In this document: in pieces, positions 50,945-60,418 of the stretch
Layout of the letters: every line of letters begins with the position of its first letter
Numbering within the stretch: the first letter of the stretch is position 1
NCBI GenBank assembly: GCA_002839155.1
Contig: PGXM01000010.1
Span: forward strand, 32,360 to 96,359
Reading direction: 5' to 3'
DNA from: Tenericutes bacterium HGW-Tenericutes-1
Lineage (GTDB): Bacteria; Bacillota_I; Bacilli_A; Izemoplasmatales; Hujiaoplasmataceae
Length of the DNA stretch: 64,000 nucleotides
Position numbers and translations under genes: made by a program
Notes under the pieces: model-generated
Database searches by the model: none
Told to the model about the DNA's origin: nothing
Seen by the model: the letters and a program-made list of their open reading frames with translations, nothing else

Positions 50945-52468
50945 ATGCTAAGAAAATTATTTTTCGCCACCATCCTATTTTCAATGATATCGTTAACGAC
51001 AATTATTTTAGGAATGACAGTCATTTATAACCGTGGAATTGTCGTTTTTGAGCAACAAGAATTTGAGCAAAAATCCAACGCTGTGAATTTGTTTGTGAAA
51101 AATATATTTACACAAATAAATATTCTTGCGGAAGCCCATGCAAGTTGGACGCTTGCTAATGAAGCTGTTAATACAAATGATGATGTATGGATCACTGAGA
51201 ACCTATCAGATTATTTAATTCAAGGCGATTTTGACATTGATTTAATTTTCATTGCTAAAGAAGATGAATCCGTCGTTAGAAATATGGGTTTTGGTACCTT
51301 TGATGTGACCACAACCAGTATATATCAAAAGGTCTTAACTCAAGATACAGAAGAAAACTCACTCATATGGATTGAAGATACCCTTTATTTTTTATCTGCA
51401 ATGCCGTTATCGAATGATGATTCCAGTGACAAAAACGGTATTTTTTTGATGGGAAGGCCCCTTGGTGAACAAACATTCAATTATTTAAGATCGGTGATAG
51501 TTCCCGTTATTGAAGAGCATTTTATCGTATCTCCTACCAATGATTCTTCTACAATTACTGATCCTTTAATTACTTTTGAAGTTCCTTCTCAAGACGATTC
51601 ATTATATATCCTTGCACATATTGAAAACCCCTCTGCCCAATATCTCAAAGAAAAAATGATTGGCCATGCGACAGTCATAATTTCTACCATGTTCACCTTA
51701 AATGTTATAGGGTTTTATATTGCAATTCTTATTTCTGCCAAACAACGCGGTAAATTGATGAAAGCAATCGATTCGATTCAATTATCAAACAATGCATTTA
51801 TGAAAATCCCTCATTACAAAATCCAAGAGTTAGATCTCATTGGGAATAAAGTGAATCAAATGCTTCAACGCATCGAACAAGATTATGATGCAATTCGATT
51901 TAAAAATATTGAAATTGTGGAACTACTCTCAAAAGCTAATGAAATCAATGATATTTATACCAAAGAACATAGTGATAGTGTCTCTAAAATATGTGAAAAA
52001 ATTGGTTCGAAATTGAATATTGAATTATTAGATCAATTAATTTTAAGCGCAAAACTCCATGATGTAGGAAAAGTCTTTATTCCACTAACGGTTTTGAATA
52101 AAAAAGAAAAACTCACTTATGAAGAGTTTGAGTCGATTAAAAAACACCCTGAATATGGATATAATATTTTAAAAGAAGTTTCTAGTTTTAAACAGATCAA
52201 TGAAGGTGTTCTCTACCATCATGAACGTTTTGATGGATTAGGATATCCTCAAGGCTTAAAAGGCTTTGATATCCCCTTGTTTGCTCGGATCATATCGGTT
52301 GCGGATGTTTACGATGCTTTAATCTCCAAACGTCCTTATCGAGATGCATTCTCAAAAGATAAAGCAATCGAAATCATGAAACAAGAATCAGGTAAACATT
52401 TTGACCCAGAAATTCTTGATGTATTTCTTTCAATCTATGCATTGGAATCTAGTGATTCAGACATATAA
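50945..52468 (+). CDS. Membrane HD-GYP c-di-GMP phosphodiesterase with CHASE4-like sensor
   Basis: A 507-residue protein with TM1 at about residues 8-28, an extracytoplasmic CHASE4-like domain (about 35-240, with the ASWTLANEAVN-type motif), TM2 near 250-268, a HAMP-like linker and a C-terminal HD-GYP domain. The metal site HDVGK (H372, D373) and HHERFDGLGYP, the GYP signature, are intact. The start after GGAGG at 50945 is preferred over an ATG 93 nt upstream. It is divergent from the binding-protein/EAL pair. Confidence 0.92.
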   Translation: MLRKLFFATILFSMISLTTIILGMTVIYNRGIVVFEQQEFEQKSNAVNLFVKNIFTQINILAEAHASWTLANEAVNTNDDVWITENLSDYLIQGDFDIDLIFIAKEDESVVRNMGFGTFDVTTTSIYQKVLTQDTEENSLIWIEDTLYFLSAMPLSNDDSSDKNGIFLMGRPLGEQTFNYLRSVIVPVIEEHFIVSPTNDSSTITDPLITFEVPSQDDSLYILAHIENPSAQYLKEKMIGHATVIISTMFTLNVIGFYIAILISAKQRGKLMKAIDSIQLSNNAFMKIPHYKIQELDLIGNKVNQMLQRIEQDYDAIRFKNIEIVELLSKANEINDIYTKEHSDSVSKICEKIGSKLNIELLDQLILSAKLHDVGKVFIPLTVLNKKEKLTYEEFESIKKHPEYGYNILKEVSSFKQINEGVLYHHERFDGLGYPQGLKGFDIPLFARIISVADVYDALISKRPYRDAFSKDKAIEIMKQESGKHFDPEILDVFLSIYALESSDSDI

Positions 52469-52533
52469 CATATTATTGAAAACTTATATAAACTACTAGA
52501 AAGTATTATCATATCTGTCATAATGATATAAAA

Positions 52534-52564
52534 AGGCAATCGTCATTTTGGCGATTGCCTATTT
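52534..52564 (+). terminator. Terminator after the HD-GYP gene
   Basis: AGGCAATCG, a 9-nt loop and CGATTGCCT, then ATTTT. Confidence 0.75.
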
Positions 52565-52611
52565 TCATAGTCTAATAATTAAGAAATAGATTCTAATTAT
52601 GGCGTTATTTG

Positions 52612-53850
52612 TTAGTTATATTTTTTAGGAAGTTTCAAATAACAGAACCCAACAACCCCTTGATCATATTTTGGTTTAACTTCACCTTGAATCAAAGGAT
52701 AGACATAGTTTAAGAAAGAATCTTCTAATCCATTTCCTTCTTTGTTAATCATGTGTCGAGGAATTTTTACTTCAACGTTCGCAATTTCATTTAATGGATG
52801 CGTAAAGAAACTCGATTTATAAGGCAGGTTTGAATCGCGTCTGATACAAACCATCACTCCCGATTCACCTTTTAATGCACGTTTCATCGCTTCTGTTCCC
52901 ACTCCAATAGCTTCTTCTAAGTCAACCTTGCTTTGCATATGGGCTGCGCAACGTTGTGTTAAGCCAAATTCAATTTCACGGGTTGAAAAGCCTAAACGTT
53001 TATGAATAAGTTCAGCGAGTTGGTCCGCAACGCCCCCTAATTGGTTATGACCGAAGGAATCTTGGGTCTGAGCTGCTAAGCCAATGAACTTACCATCTAA
53101 ATCTTGAATACCTTCAGACACAGCCACAACGCAACGTTTCTTTTCAGTATAAACTCTTTTAACATCTTCTAAAAACTTTTCTTTATCAAATGGAATTTCC
53201 GGTAAGTAAATTAAATCCGGACCACTTCCATTATGGGTAGCGACATGCGAAGCTGCCGTTAACCAACCAGCGTGACGACCCATAATTTCAACAATCGCAA
53301 CTTTTGATTTGGGATAAGAAATATTATCACACACGATTTCCATCATGGTATTGGCGATGTATTTAGCCGCACTACCAAATCCAGGCGAGTGATCGGTGAT
53401 GGGTAGATCATTATCAATGGTCTTCGGAACACCAATCACTTTGCATTCATAACCCACATGTCTTAAGTATTCATCAATCTTATTACAAGTATCCATGGAA
53501 TCATTTCCGCCATTATAGAAGAAATAACGAATGTTATACTTTTTAAAAACAGTCATGAGTTTGATATAATCTGTTTCATCAGTTTTATAATTCTTAAGTT
53601 TATATCGAATGGATCCAAAAGCAGCTCCAGGCGTCGCTGGAAGCTTTTCTAAGTCTTGCATGAGTTGATCACTCATGCGGTATAAATCATCGTTTAAAGC
53701 CCCTTGAATGCCATAATGCATGCCATAGACTTCATCAATGATGCCGCGATGTAATAAAGCTTCTTTAATGACTCCATATGCGGAAGCATTAATAACGGCG
53801 GTAGGACCGCCGGATTGTCCGTATAAAACATTTCCTTTTAGTAACGACAT
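52612..53850 (-). CDS. 6-phosphofructokinase, PPi-dependent type
   Basis: Phosphorylates fructose-6-P. The 412-residue protein has YGQSGGPTAVIN at the N-terminus, YNGGNDSMDT (residues 114-121), VPKTIDNDL (142-149) and IEIMGRHAGW. The Lys in PKTIDND, where ATP-dependent enzymes have Gly, marks PPi-dependent enzymes. The second key position (GGDGS in ATP types, GGDDS in many PPi types) is GGNDS here, as in one PFP clade I recall. PPi as donor is therefore likely but not proven. A cre-like box lies upstream. Confidence 0.9.
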   Translation of the reverse strand: MSLLKGNVLYGQSGGPTAVINASAYGVIKEALLHRGIIDEVYGMHYGIQGALNDDLYRMSDQLMQDLEKLPATPGAAFGSIRYKLKNYKTDETDYIKLMTVFKKYNIRYFFYNGGNDSMDTCNKIDEYLRHVGYECKVIGVPKTIDNDLPITDHSPGFGSAAKYIANTMMEIVCDNISYPKSKVAIVEIMGRHAGWLTAASHVATHNGSGPDLIYLPEIPFDKEKFLEDVKRVYTEKKRCVVAVSEGIQDLDGKFIGLAAQTQDSFGHNQLGGVADQLAELIHKRLGFSTREIEFGLTQRCAAHMQSKVDLEEAIGVGTEAMKRALKGESGVMVCIRRDSNLPYKSSFFTHPLNEIANVEVKIPRHMINKEGNGLEDSFLNYVYPLIQGEVKPKYDQGVVGFCYLKLPKKYN

Positions 53851-53906
53851 GATATCACCTCAAAATTAACCTTTTGTCGAATATATTATCATAGATATCC
53901 TAATTA

Positions 53907-53920
53907 TAAAAGCGTTTTCA
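53907..53920 (+). promoter_or_regulatory. cre-like box upstream of the phosphofructokinase gene
   Basis: TAAAAGCGTTTTCA differs from the cre consensus TGWNANCGNTNWCA at one position (A for G). It lies about 60 bp upstream of the start codon, a position where CcpA may activate rather than repress. Confidence 0.5.
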
Positions 53921-53932
53921 GTAAAATTTTAA

Positions 53933-53957
53933 TAAAAAAAGCCATTGAATTATGGCT
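53933..53957 (-). terminator. Terminator of the DUF3795 gene pair
   Basis: AGCCAT, a short loop and ATGGCT on the minus strand, then T7. Confidence 0.78.
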
Positions 53958-53963
53958 AATTGT

Positions 53964-54506
53964 CTAACTTTTTATCTTTCGGAGTTTTAGAACTACTGAA
54001 TCTTTATTCGCTAACGTTTCAATTCTTTCATGAATGTCGTTAGACGTTCGTATTTGGTCTGTATTGATTATCCATTGATTGAGTTGATTAATGGAATCAA
54101 TGGATAAAAGAGTCATGGATAAACAGTAATAACTTTTACTTCTTCCGTGATCGTAGTTTTGAAGTAATTCCTCTAGTAGTTTTACACGTTTTGATTGATT
54201 TTCTAGATAGGCATCATAACCATGTTTCTTTATAAATGAGAGATTATGTAAACAATTGAGATGGGAGACAAAAGAATCTCCTTGATCCCAAGAAGCAATA
54301 ATTTCGCAAGGAAATTCATTGCATTCAGAACAACTTGTGACATGATGATCTCTCATGACACAGTTTAAAATCTTACAAGAAGGATGTTTTAAATGAAAAT
54401 CAGTACCGCCACAGCCCGGACATCTGGAATCACCGACTGTATAATAACGAGGGCATAAACCGCAATCAATGCCACAAGCTGAAATAGTAGGATGAATTCT
54501 TTCCAA
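53964..54506 (-). CDS. DUF3795 Cys-rich protein
   Basis: A 180-residue cytosolic protein with the DUF3795 pattern: CGIDCGLCPRYYTVGDSRCPGCGG, KILNCVM, CSECNEFPC and KKHGYDAYLENQ. Up to eleven Cys in the first 80 residues suggest metal or Fe-S binding. TTG at 54506 is preferred, with GGGAG 9 nt upstream; a TTG at 54515 touches that site. The function of the family is not known. It probably shares a transcript with the upstream gene. Confidence 0.82.
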   Translation of the reverse strand: MERIHPTISACGIDCGLCPRYYTVGDSRCPGCGGTDFHLKHPSCKILNCVMRDHHVTSCSECNEFPCEIIASWDQGDSFVSHLNCLHNLSFIKKHGYDAYLENQSKRVKLLEELLQNYDHGRSKSYYCLSMTLLSIDSINQLNQWIINTDQIRTSNDIHERIETLANKDSVVLKLRKIKS

Positions 54507-54545
54507 GGATATCAACTCCCTATTGATTAAGTAATAAAGACTATC

Positions 54546-54974
54546 TTATTTTAAATCTTGTAATTGAGACATTGCATAGAGTCTATCGTCCATTTTTTTA
54601 ATTTGAGATAAACTATCTTCTGCTTTTGATAAATATTTATTCTTCAATTCATGATTTGTGATTTTATAAGCCCTAGCCATCGCTTCATAAGCAAAAGTCA
54701 AATCAAAATCATCAATTGAATTTTCTATGGTGATTTGAAGACATCGCTTAGCATGATATAGTGCTGATTCAGGCAAATTAAGAAGTGAATAGACATGAGA
54801 GATAAGCCATTCCCCTCGTTGAAAATGAAGAACAGTACCTATTTGTAACCAATGATATAAAGAAGCATGAGCTTTATGAATCATTAACGCATCTTGATCA
54901 TTCGTTCTATTTTTCTGATCAATTAAAACCCATGTTTCGTTGAATAGTTGAATTGCGATTGATTTATGGTCCAT
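54546..54974 (-). CDS. Uncharacterised all-helical protein
   Basis: A 142-residue protein predicted to be helical, with a TPR-like part (WLISHVYSLLNLPESALYHAKRCLQI, then FDLTFAYEAMARAYKI). Short single-domain proteins of this kind occur in Bacilli without a known role. GAGAGG precedes the ATG. It lies 39 nt before the DUF3795 gene. Confidence 0.7.
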   Translation of the reverse strand: MDHKSIAIQLFNETWVLIDQKNRTNDQDALMIHKAHASLYHWLQIGTVLHFQRGEWLISHVYSLLNLPESALYHAKRCLQITIENSIDDFDLTFAYEAMARAYKITNHELKNKYLSKAEDSLSQIKKMDDRLYAMSQLQDLK

Positions 54975-55060
54975 ATAATACCTCTCTTGAATAGATTAAC
55001 TATATCAAATAATCATTTCTATTTCAATGCGTTAATCGATTTCGTATGATAATAAATTAA

Positions 55061-55088
55061 AAATCGATGTCTAATTTCACATCGATTT
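55061..55088 (-). terminator. Terminator after the GPH symporter gene
   Basis: On the minus strand AAATCGATGT, an 8-nt loop and ACATCGATTT, then T-rich sequence. Confidence 0.82.
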
Positions 55089-55098
55089 TATCATTATA

Positions 55099-56508
55099 TT
55101 AACTATTTCTTTGTTTTATTTCTTCTTTAATCTGATTAAATCGTTTTCTATCTAAATTAGCTTTCTTACCAAACATAACAGAGATAAAGAATAAGATGCC
55201 CGGTAATAATCCAATGGTTATTCTAATGGCTATTAACGCTGATTCGGGTTGAGCAATGTAAACACCATCAATACTTTCTATATAGCCAAAAGCACCTAAT
55301 ATAAAGCCAATTAATGCAATTGAAATACCACTAGCAATTTTATAGACAAAGGATACAATACCATAGTAAGCTCCTTCTCTTCTAACGCCATGATAATATT
55401 CATCAACTTCAACGACATCAGGAATCGAGGCAAAGGGTAATATTTGTACTGCACTCATTCCGATACCTACGAGAATAACTGTAAATCCTAAAAAGAAATA
55501 AGAGATGATTGGATTAGCCGCATTATAAGAAGGAATAAAGATACATAAGAGTAATGCAAGACTAATCCAAATGACAGCGAAGGAATAGACTTTGACTTTA
55601 TCAAGCTTTTCAGATTTTTTTACCCAGAACATTGCACTTCCAATGGCGAAGATTAAGGGGAGTGCGATAAAGATCATAGATATCTCACCACCACCTACCA
55701 AAGCAAAGCCTAAGGCATCATTCACAAAGAATAAGAATACGGCCATGATAATATCAAAACCGACCATTGAGAGTAAGTAATAGATCATTGTTGAACGGAA
55801 TTCTTTCATGGAGAAGAATTCTTTAATGGTTGTGAGTAAAGGCTTATTATAGGTTGAATTAGAGACAATTCTTTCTCTAACCATTGAAGCTGATATAATC
55901 ATGATAACCATCGCAATTACACCAAAGATAATAGAAGCAACCATATAACCCGTTTTTACTGAATTAAATAAGGTCGCAAAGATACTACCTTCACCTTCAG
56001 CGAGTAATGCAAATATCGCTGCACCTAATAAAAGGCCGATATTTGCAAAGATTATCCGAATCCCATTTAAAGATGTTCTTTCATCATAATCATTCGTCAT
56101 ATTGGCTGTTAAAGCGTTATAAGGGACATAAACAACTGTCCATGCAGTATTAAAGAACATATACGCACCAGTATAGTATAGAAACTTGACGAACTGAGAA
56201 GTTTCTATACTAAAGGGTGTAATCCAAAGTAGGATAAAGATTAATCCATAGGGGATAGCACCAAAAAGCATATAAACTCTTCTTTTGCCAAATTTTGAAG
56301 TAGTTTTATCACTGATAACTCCCATGAGATAATCAGTGAAAGCATCCCAAAATTTGGCAATGATGAATACAAGGCCAGCAAGTTTAGGATCTAATCCAGC
56401 AACAGATACCATGAAGTATAAGAGATAGAAACTTATAGCAGCTAAGATGATATTAGAAGACATATCACCAAAGCCATAACCAATCTTTTCTTTACGTGTG
56501 AGTTTCAT
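55099..56508 (-). CDS. GPH-family (glycoside-pentoside-hexuronide) cation symporter
   Basis: A 469-residue, 12-span MFS-fold sugar symporter. The GPH signature is clear: GYGFGDMSSNIILAAISFYLLYF at the start, LAGLVFIIAKFWDAFTDYLMGVISDKTTSKFGKRRVY, and TAWTVVYVPYNALTANMTNDYDERTSLNGIR. The substrate is probably a glycoside or hexuronide taken up with H+ or Na+. No glycosidase gene is adjacent, so the sugar cannot be named. Confidence 0.92.
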   Translation of the reverse strand: MKLTRKEKIGYGFGDMSSNIILAAISFYLLYFMVSVAGLDPKLAGLVFIIAKFWDAFTDYLMGVISDKTTSKFGKRRVYMLFGAIPYGLIFILLWITPFSIETSQFVKFLYYTGAYMFFNTAWTVVYVPYNALTANMTNDYDERTSLNGIRIIFANIGLLLGAAIFALLAEGEGSIFATLFNSVKTGYMVASIIFGVIAMVIMIISASMVRERIVSNSTYNKPLLTTIKEFFSMKEFRSTMIYYLLSMVGFDIIMAVFLFFVNDALGFALVGGGEISMIFIALPLIFAIGSAMFWVKKSEKLDKVKVYSFAVIWISLALLLCIFIPSYNAANPIISYFFLGFTVILVGIGMSAVQILPFASIPDVVEVDEYYHGVRREGAYYGIVSFVYKIASGISIALIGFILGAFGYIESIDGVYIAQPESALIAIRITIGLLPGILFFISVMFGKKANLDRKRFNQIKEEIKQRNS

Positions 56509-56551
56509 GTAGTTAAATTCCTTTTAGTAGGATTTGATTATCTAGATATTA

Positions 56552-56923
56552 CTATTTTCTCCAGAATGTTTTACAGTTTTCTTTATCAATGATATTAAAT
56601 TCAATTATTTTGCTTAAGAGATCATAATCAAAAGGTTTATCAAATGGAAAACGAAGAAACATTTTAGAGTAATCATGTTTCTTTAATTTGAATTCTTCTT
56701 CAAAATGAATGATTCCAGCTCTTTCAGGAGCTACTGAAAGATGTTTAGTAGCAACACTAAAAGCAATGATAAAAGTACCGTTGAGAGTAAACATCGGTTG
56801 ATTCCATTTGAATTCTGGCTTTAATTGAGGGTATTTGTGAGAAACCCACATTAATACTTCTTCTGTTTTTGCTCTATTGATTGGATTAGATATTTTAGAT
56901 AAGAAATCGTTAAATTCAATCAT
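56552..56923 (-). CDS. DUF1801 (YdhG/frataxin-like-fold) protein
   Basis: A 123-residue protein with the DUF1801 pattern: KTEEVLMWVSHKYPQLKPEFKWNQPMFTLNGTFIIAFSVATKHLSVAP, ending with RFPFDKPFDYDLLSKIIEFNI. B. subtilis Fra (YdhG) of this family is an iron donor for Fe-S and haem synthesis; other members have no known role. It overlaps the galE stop by 8 nt, so it is at the end of the polysaccharide transcript without an obvious link to it. Confidence 0.82.
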   Translation of the reverse strand: MIEFNDFLSKISNPINRAKTEEVLMWVSHKYPQLKPEFKWNQPMFTLNGTFIIAFSVATKHLSVAPERAGIIHFEEEFKLKKHDYSKMFLRFPFDKPFDYDLLSKIIEFNIIDKENCKTFWRK

Positions 56924-57929
56924 TTTTATTTTCTTCTTTCTTTAGATTTTTCTCAAAATTCCAAGCATCTTCAACCATATCTTCTAAAGTTAATTTTGCT
57001 TCCCAACCTAGTTCTCTCTTTGCTTTAGATACATCAGCATAACTAACCGCAATGTCACCCGGTCTTCTTGACACTATTTCAAATGGTATTTTAATATTAT
57101 TTACTTTTTCAAATGCATTTACCAATTCAAGAACACTAGTACCTTTACCTGTACCAAGATTATATATATTTATACCAGTTCTATTTGATTCGAGAGCTGA
57201 AACATGACCCTTTGCCAAATCTACTACATGTATGTAATCCCTAATTCCTGTTCCGTCAGGGGTGTTATAATCATTTCCGTAAATTTGTAATTTTTCTCTT
57301 TTACCTTTAGCGACTTGTGTAATATAAGGCACGAGATTATTTGGAATTCCATTTGGTATTTCACCTAATAGGCCGCTTTTATGAGCACCAATTGGGTTAA
57401 AATATCTTAGCAAAAATAATGATAAATTAGGGTATGCTTTCTGAGTATCAATTAGTATTCTTTCACACATTGCTTTTGTTTCTCCATAAGGATTAGTTCT
57501 TTCAAGTAAAGGAGATTTTTCTGTAAAAGGTGATTCTCCATTTCCATAAACTGTAGCGGAACTTGAAAATATTATGGTATTTATATCATATTTAATTGCT
57601 AGTTTTGCAATATTTATTGTTGAAAGGAGATTATTAAAGTAATACTTCAAAGGCTCATTGATTGATTCGCCTACTGCTTTATAGCCAGCAAAATGAATAA
57701 CAGCGTCAAAATTATGTTTTTCACATAAATTGTCAAGTTTAGCATAATTTGTTGTATCTATTTTATAAAAATCACTATTTTTTCCTGTTATATCTTTGAT
57801 TTTTTTGTGCGTCTCTTTTTGTGAGTTAGACAAGTTATCAATAATTGTAATTTCATGATTACTAATTAATAATTGCACAATTGCATGAGAACCAATATAA
57901 CCTAATCCTCCAGTTACTAATATTTTCAT
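56916..57929 (-). CDS. galE: UDP-glucose 4-epimerase
   Basis: Interconverts UDP-Glc and UDP-Gal, and in some cases the GlcNAc forms. The 337-residue extended SDR has LVTGGLGYIGSHAIVQL, HFAGYKAVGESINEPLKYY, SSSATVYG and YGETKAMCE (YxxxK), and RYFNPIGAH. It is the last sugar-nucleotide gene of the polysaccharide cluster, 180 nt after the flippase gene. Confidence 0.95.
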   Translation of the reverse strand: MKILVTGGLGYIGSHAIVQLLISNHEITIIDNLSNSQKETHKKIKDITGKNSDFYKIDTTNYAKLDNLCEKHNFDAVIHFAGYKAVGESINEPLKYYFNNLLSTINIAKLAIKYDINTIIFSSSATVYGNGESPFTEKSPLLERTNPYGETKAMCERILIDTQKAYPNLSLFLLRYFNPIGAHKSGLLGEIPNGIPNNLVPYITQVAKGKREKLQIYGNDYNTPDGTGIRDYIHVVDLAKGHVSALESNRTGINIYNLGTGKGTSVLELVNAFEKVNNIKIPFEIVSRRPGDIAVSYADVSKAKRELGWEAKLTLEDMVEDAWNFEKNLKKEENKND

Positions 57930-58111
57930 TTAATATACTCCTTTATTTAATTGGAAAATCTATCAATGATTCGTTGAATGTTCCTAAACACTATTATACT
58001 CATTATATAGTCTCATATTTTTATAATTAATATATTTGAGTACAAAGTTGCCTTGATATGTACAATTCATATCAAACTTTATTTCACTATGGTAGTAAAA
58101 AAAATTATTTA

Positions 58112-59632
58112 TCAAGTTTTTAATTGAATTGCGTTTTTTATAAATTTTAGACTATCAACTATTTCCTTTTTGTAAAAAATGTAATTGATAATTGTAAGTA
58201 TAGAAATGCAAATCAAAGATACTTTAACTGCTAGGAAAAACCAATGCAAATATGAAAGTTCAGTCAATAAAATATTCCTTGTTGCAGCAATCGTTAATAT
58301 TACCCCTAATATATTTACAAAGATCTGTTTTAAAAAAAATTTTATTGGCCTATTAACTATATTTTTTCTTAAATAAAATACTAGGTGAAGTGTACGGAAA
58401 ATCATTGCAGACAGTGTGCCTATTGCTACTCCGACCAGTCCTAAAGTGTTGACCAAAACTATTGAAACCAAAACGTTAATTATAGCTTCAATAATCGCAC
58501 TTATTTGTGTTTGCTTATAATGCCCTGCTGCACGCATTAACATATAATATGGTTGTCTAATAGAATAAAAATATTGAGCAGTAACCATTAACATTGCAAA
58601 GGTAGGAAGGATGTAATTAACATCAATAATATTTCGTGTATATACTTTAACAAATGGAATAATAAGAATTCCAGTTATAGTAAAAAGAGATGTGCAAATT
58701 GCGTGAAATATCCACTCAATCTGATTAAAAGCATTGTTAATATAATCACTATCCTCAACAGCAAAAATGTTCCCTAAAAGTGATTGGATACCTGTAGAAG
58801 CATAAATCAATAATTGCCTAATACCCAAAATTACAATATAATAAATATAATAAACTGAAACATTGTACAAAGTTGAAAATGCAGTTAATACAATAACATC
58901 AGTTTGTTCAACAATAACATAAGAAATATGGTGCGCAACTCCGCTCCATTTTTGAGTAAGAAATTTTGTTTTGGTATATATTGAAGAAACAAAACTATAA
59001 TGTTTTTTAACATAAAGATGTAATAATAATGGGCGAAATAATAATGTGAAAGCAGTGATTAGTTTTACAATTTCAATTGATGTACCCAATTTAATTAATA
59101 TAACCGACATAATTCCAGTTATAAAAAGAATACCTATTTGAATTCCATAATTAATGTATGTTTTTTGATCAGAAATCAACAAAATCTGATTAGTAATACC
59201 AAAAAAATATTGTGAAAACAGGTTAAGAGCAGTTGCGAGTATTAAAAAACTCGTTGTAAAAAAACTAAAAACGTTATTAATAATATGTGGATAGATAAAT
59301 AAAAGCAAAATTACATATACTATCAGGACATATGCAATCCTTCGAAAATATGTCTTAGCTTCTTCCATTATTTGTTTTACTATTGTGTAATCAAATGTTG
59401 CTAAAGGTTTATATAAAGCAGATTGAACCACTGCGCCGACACCAAATTCTAAAAAAACTATGATACCTAGAAATTGGGAAATCGACGTGACTAACCCATT
59501 AATTTCAGACCCATAATATTTTAAGTAAAGAATCGGTAATATTAAGCCATAAGCGACACTTGTAAATTGGTAAAAGAGTGATGTAATAGTATTAATTTTG
59601 AGGAGATGAAGTCTCCCGCTATTTGATGTCAT
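58112..59632 (-). CDS. Wzx-type polysaccharide flippase
   Basis: A 506-residue MATE-like (MOP superfamily) membrane protein with about 12-14 hydrophobic spans. The N-terminus (INTITSLFYQFTSVAYGLILPILYLKYYGSEINGLVTSISQFL) is the polysaccharide-synthase-protein type. It would flip undecaprenyl-linked repeat units across the membrane. The ATG at 59632 overlaps the acetyltransferase stop by 14 nt. It is strongly AT-rich with frequent ATA and TTA codons. Confidence 0.87.
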   Translation of the reverse strand: MTSNSGRLHLLKINTITSLFYQFTSVAYGLILPILYLKYYGSEINGLVTSISQFLGIIVFLEFGVGAVVQSALYKPLATFDYTIVKQIMEEAKTYFRRIAYVLIVYVILLLFIYPHIINNVFSFFTTSFLILATALNLFSQYFFGITNQILLISDQKTYINYGIQIGILFITGIMSVILIKLGTSIEIVKLITAFTLLFRPLLLHLYVKKHYSFVSSIYTKTKFLTQKWSGVAHHISYVIVEQTDVIVLTAFSTLYNVSVYYIYYIVILGIRQLLIYASTGIQSLLGNIFAVEDSDYINNAFNQIEWIFHAICTSLFTITGILIIPFVKVYTRNIIDVNYILPTFAMLMVTAQYFYSIRQPYYMLMRAAGHYKQTQISAIIEAIINVLVSIVLVNTLGLVGVAIGTLSAMIFRTLHLVFYLRKNIVNRPIKFFLKQIFVNILGVILTIAATRNILLTELSYLHWFFLAVKVSLICISILTIINYIFYKKEIVDSLKFIKNAIQLKT

Positions 59633-60170
59633 CAAAATCTTTCACTCTCAATCTAATTACCTTTCCGGGTATTCCAACTACAACAGAATATGGTGGAACA
59701 CTTTTCGTGACAACAGAGCCCGCTCCAATTACACTCCCCCGATGAACTACTACTCCAGCTAATATTTTCACTCCAGCTCCTAACCAACAATCATCCTCAA
59801 TAATAATTTGCTTTCTAGTTTCACCTTGATATGTAATCGGTATATCAACTCTATCGAAATTATGATTTGCAGAAATCAAAACGCAGTGAGATGCGATTCG
59901 AACATTATCACCAATCGAGATACCACCATTGCCACTAAGGTGACAAAAACTGTTGACAGAGCAATTGTTCCCGATTTTAATATATCCACCATATGGTTTA
60001 TAACATGACCATCTGCTTATAACCGTATCGTTTCCAATCTCAATTGACCCATCAGTATTAAATTCATTTGGTCCATGAATAAATGTTCTTTTACCTAATT
60101 TAAGCTTGTATCTCGTTTTATAATATATAGTAATTAGTTTTAATAGTTTTGATTTTAATCCAAATTTCAT
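59619..60170 (-). CDS. Hexapeptide-repeat O-acetyltransferase (LbH)
   Basis: A 183-residue left-handed beta-helix acyltransferase. Hexapeptide repeats run from about residue 35 (IEIGNDTVISRWSCYKPYGGYIKIGNNCSVNSFCHL), with the catalytic His in ISANHNFDRVDIP, and end in GAGVKILAGVVVHRGSVIGAGSVVTKSVPPYSVVVGIPGKVI. It is of the maltose-acetyltransferase/WbbJ type and probably acetylates a sugar of the repeat unit. The start follows AGGGGGC. Confidence 0.9.
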   Translation of the reverse strand: MKFGLKSKLLKLITIYYKTRYKLKLGKRTFIHGPNEFNTDGSIEIGNDTVISRWSCYKPYGGYIKIGNNCSVNSFCHLSGNGGISIGDNVRIASHCVLISANHNFDRVDIPITYQGETRKQIIIEDDCWLGAGVKILAGVVVHRGSVIGAGSVVTKSVPPYSVVVGIPGKVIRLRVKDFDDIK

Positions 60171-60418
60171 TTTATTGCCCCCTGTATATAATAGATTGTT
60201 TAATTTGCTAGATTGAATATTTATAAAAAACGGAACTATATTTTGCTCTATAAATGTAATTAATGATGAATAGCAAAATAACTATTAGTTTAAATATTGA
60301 ATAATTACAATTGTCTTTATTTACAAATGATATGATTATAATATTAGAAAAGGGGTTTTAGATTATTCAGCATATTATTAGTAATGGTTGAAATGATGAA
60401 TCAGAAATTTAACCTTAT
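60171..60418. other. Gene-free gap inside the polysaccharide cluster
   Basis: 248 bases with no reading frame of note, the widest break in this gene run. TATTAT-like boxes occur, so it may hold an internal promoter, but I see no clear -35. Confidence 0.35.
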
